A DNA stretch of 33,172 nucleotides from NCBI GenBank assembly GCA_002862305.1, contig PKCS01000018.1, positions 1 to 33,172 on the forward strand, in the 5' to 3' direction. Source of the stretch: Phycisphaerae bacterium (lineage in GTDB: Bacteria > Planctomycetota > Phycisphaerae > Phycisphaerales > SM1A02). Positions 32,816 through 33,172 of the stretch are shown in pieces. A program made the position numbers and the translations under genes. A model generated the notes under the pieces. That model ran no database searches. It was not told the origin of the DNA and was given only the letters and a program-made list of their open reading frames with translations. Within the stretch, counting starts at the first letter, position 1. Every line of letters begins with the position of its first letter.

Positions 32816-33172
32816 TTACCGGACGGGTCCGGGCCGGGCGGCGATCACTTCGGCGACGAGGTCCCCCTCGCGAGGGAGGTTATGCTTCCCGTAGTCGTCC
32901 CGGGGCGGGATCACCCGGACCCCGATCGACTCCAGGAGGCGGCAGTTCTCGACCAGGATCGAGTTGTGCATGGAGCCGTGCATGGCGGGCGCCACCAGGA
33001 CCGAGGCCTCCCCGCGCTCCATGCGGCCGAGGGCGGACGCCAGGGTGGCGGTCAGCACCGTGTCCGCGATCCCCCGGGCGAGCTTACCGATGGTGTTGTA
33101 GCTGGCGGGGGCCAGCAGGTACACGTCGAAGGGGTTGGCGTCGGAGAGGTGCTCGGCGTCGGAACCCAGCCG
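32816..33172 (-). CDS. coaC: Flavoprotein, CoaC-type phosphopantothenoylcysteine decarboxylase (N-terminus cut by window edge)
   Basis: CoaC decarboxylates phosphopantothenoylcysteine in coenzyme A synthesis, using bound FMN. The last 118 residues are visible. DVYLLAPASYNTIGKLARGIADTVL matches the flavin-binding region (PAxxNTIxKxAxGIADxLL), and VLVAPAMHGSMHNS corresponds to the substrate-binding PxMNxxMW clamp, here with His for Asn and for Trp. ENCRLLESIGVRVIPP is also typical. The protein stops soon after this domain, so no CoaB synthetase domain is fused, unlike the usual CoaBC. The clamp changes leave room for another flavoprotein decarboxylase of the same fold. The start is beyond the window. 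Confidence 0.75.
   Translation of the reverse strand, partial: RLGSDAEHLSDANPFDVYLLAPASYNTIGKLARGIADTVLTATLASALGRMERGEASVLVAPAMHGSMHNSILVENCRLLESIGVRVIPPRDDYGKHNLPREGDLVAEVIAARPGPVR

Noticed and set aside
1-33172. Defence system, prophage or mobile island
   Set aside because: No transposase, integrase, terminal repeat, CRISPR repeat or shift in base composition was noticed; the content is housekeeping and envelope genes.

Overview
The window is GC-rich, gene-dense bacterial chromosome with 22 protein genes, two of them cut by the window edges. It most likely comes from a Planctomycetota bacterium of the Phycisphaerae type. The signs are: a large secreted protein with lamin-tail-like repeats, Cys-rich 'DPxC...W...C' inserts and a C-terminal dockerin pair ending in LLGGWGFCP; a small protein of the family known only from Planctomycetes and Verrucomicrobia (Minf_1886 type); a SecD with a very long first periplasmic domain; and several Ala/Pro/Gly-rich inserts. 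This assignment is inference from protein style, not from a marker gene. I saw no rRNA, tRNA, CRISPR, transposase or phage gene.

Layout. 1-6194 (minus strand): a probable operon read NUDIX hydrolase, site-2 protease, rhomboid, tgt, yajC, secD, joining protein export with two intramembrane proteases. 6207-8035 (plus): mlaF and mlaD of a lipid transporter, starting 12 bp from the NUDIX gene. 8067-8717 (minus): an OmpA-domain lipoprotein. 8812-11735 (minus): xseA, xseB and a prepilin peptidase. 11759-15628 (plus): recG and a PolX-PHP polymerase, divergent from xseA, so four DNA repair genes sit together. 15641-20303 (minus): a four-gene envelope operon of a CsgG-like/PEGA protein, a COG3014 lipoprotein, a YcfL-like lipoprotein and an LpoB-like lipoprotein. 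20401-21888 (plus): ffh. 21907-23310 (minus): an AI-2E/PerM family permease. 23340-23756 (minus): the Minf_1886-type protein. 23870-25132 (minus): an amidohydrolase, possibly the aminofutalosine deaminase of menaquinone synthesis. 25245-26105 (plus): a second OmpA-domain lipoprotein, followed by a strong terminator. 26482-29574 (plus): the large secreted repeat protein, also followed by a strong terminator. 29730-31822 (plus): mlaE and a transglutaminase-fold protein that lacks the expected His. 31805-32704 (minus): a secreted protein of unknown function. 32816-33172 (minus): the end of a CoaC-type flavoprotein.

The common theme is the cell envelope: Sec translocation (SecD, YajC, Ffh), membrane proteolysis, Mla lipid transport split into two loci, outer-membrane or peptidoglycan-associated lipoproteins, and a secreted modular protein. 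The best leads are the shared C-terminal tail of the two neighbouring intramembrane proteases, the CsgG/COG3014/YcfL/LpoB operon, the possibly inactive transglutaminase beside mlaE, and a recurring TAnnnT box 6-7 nt before start codons that lack a Shine-Dalgarno, which suggests leaderless mRNAs.
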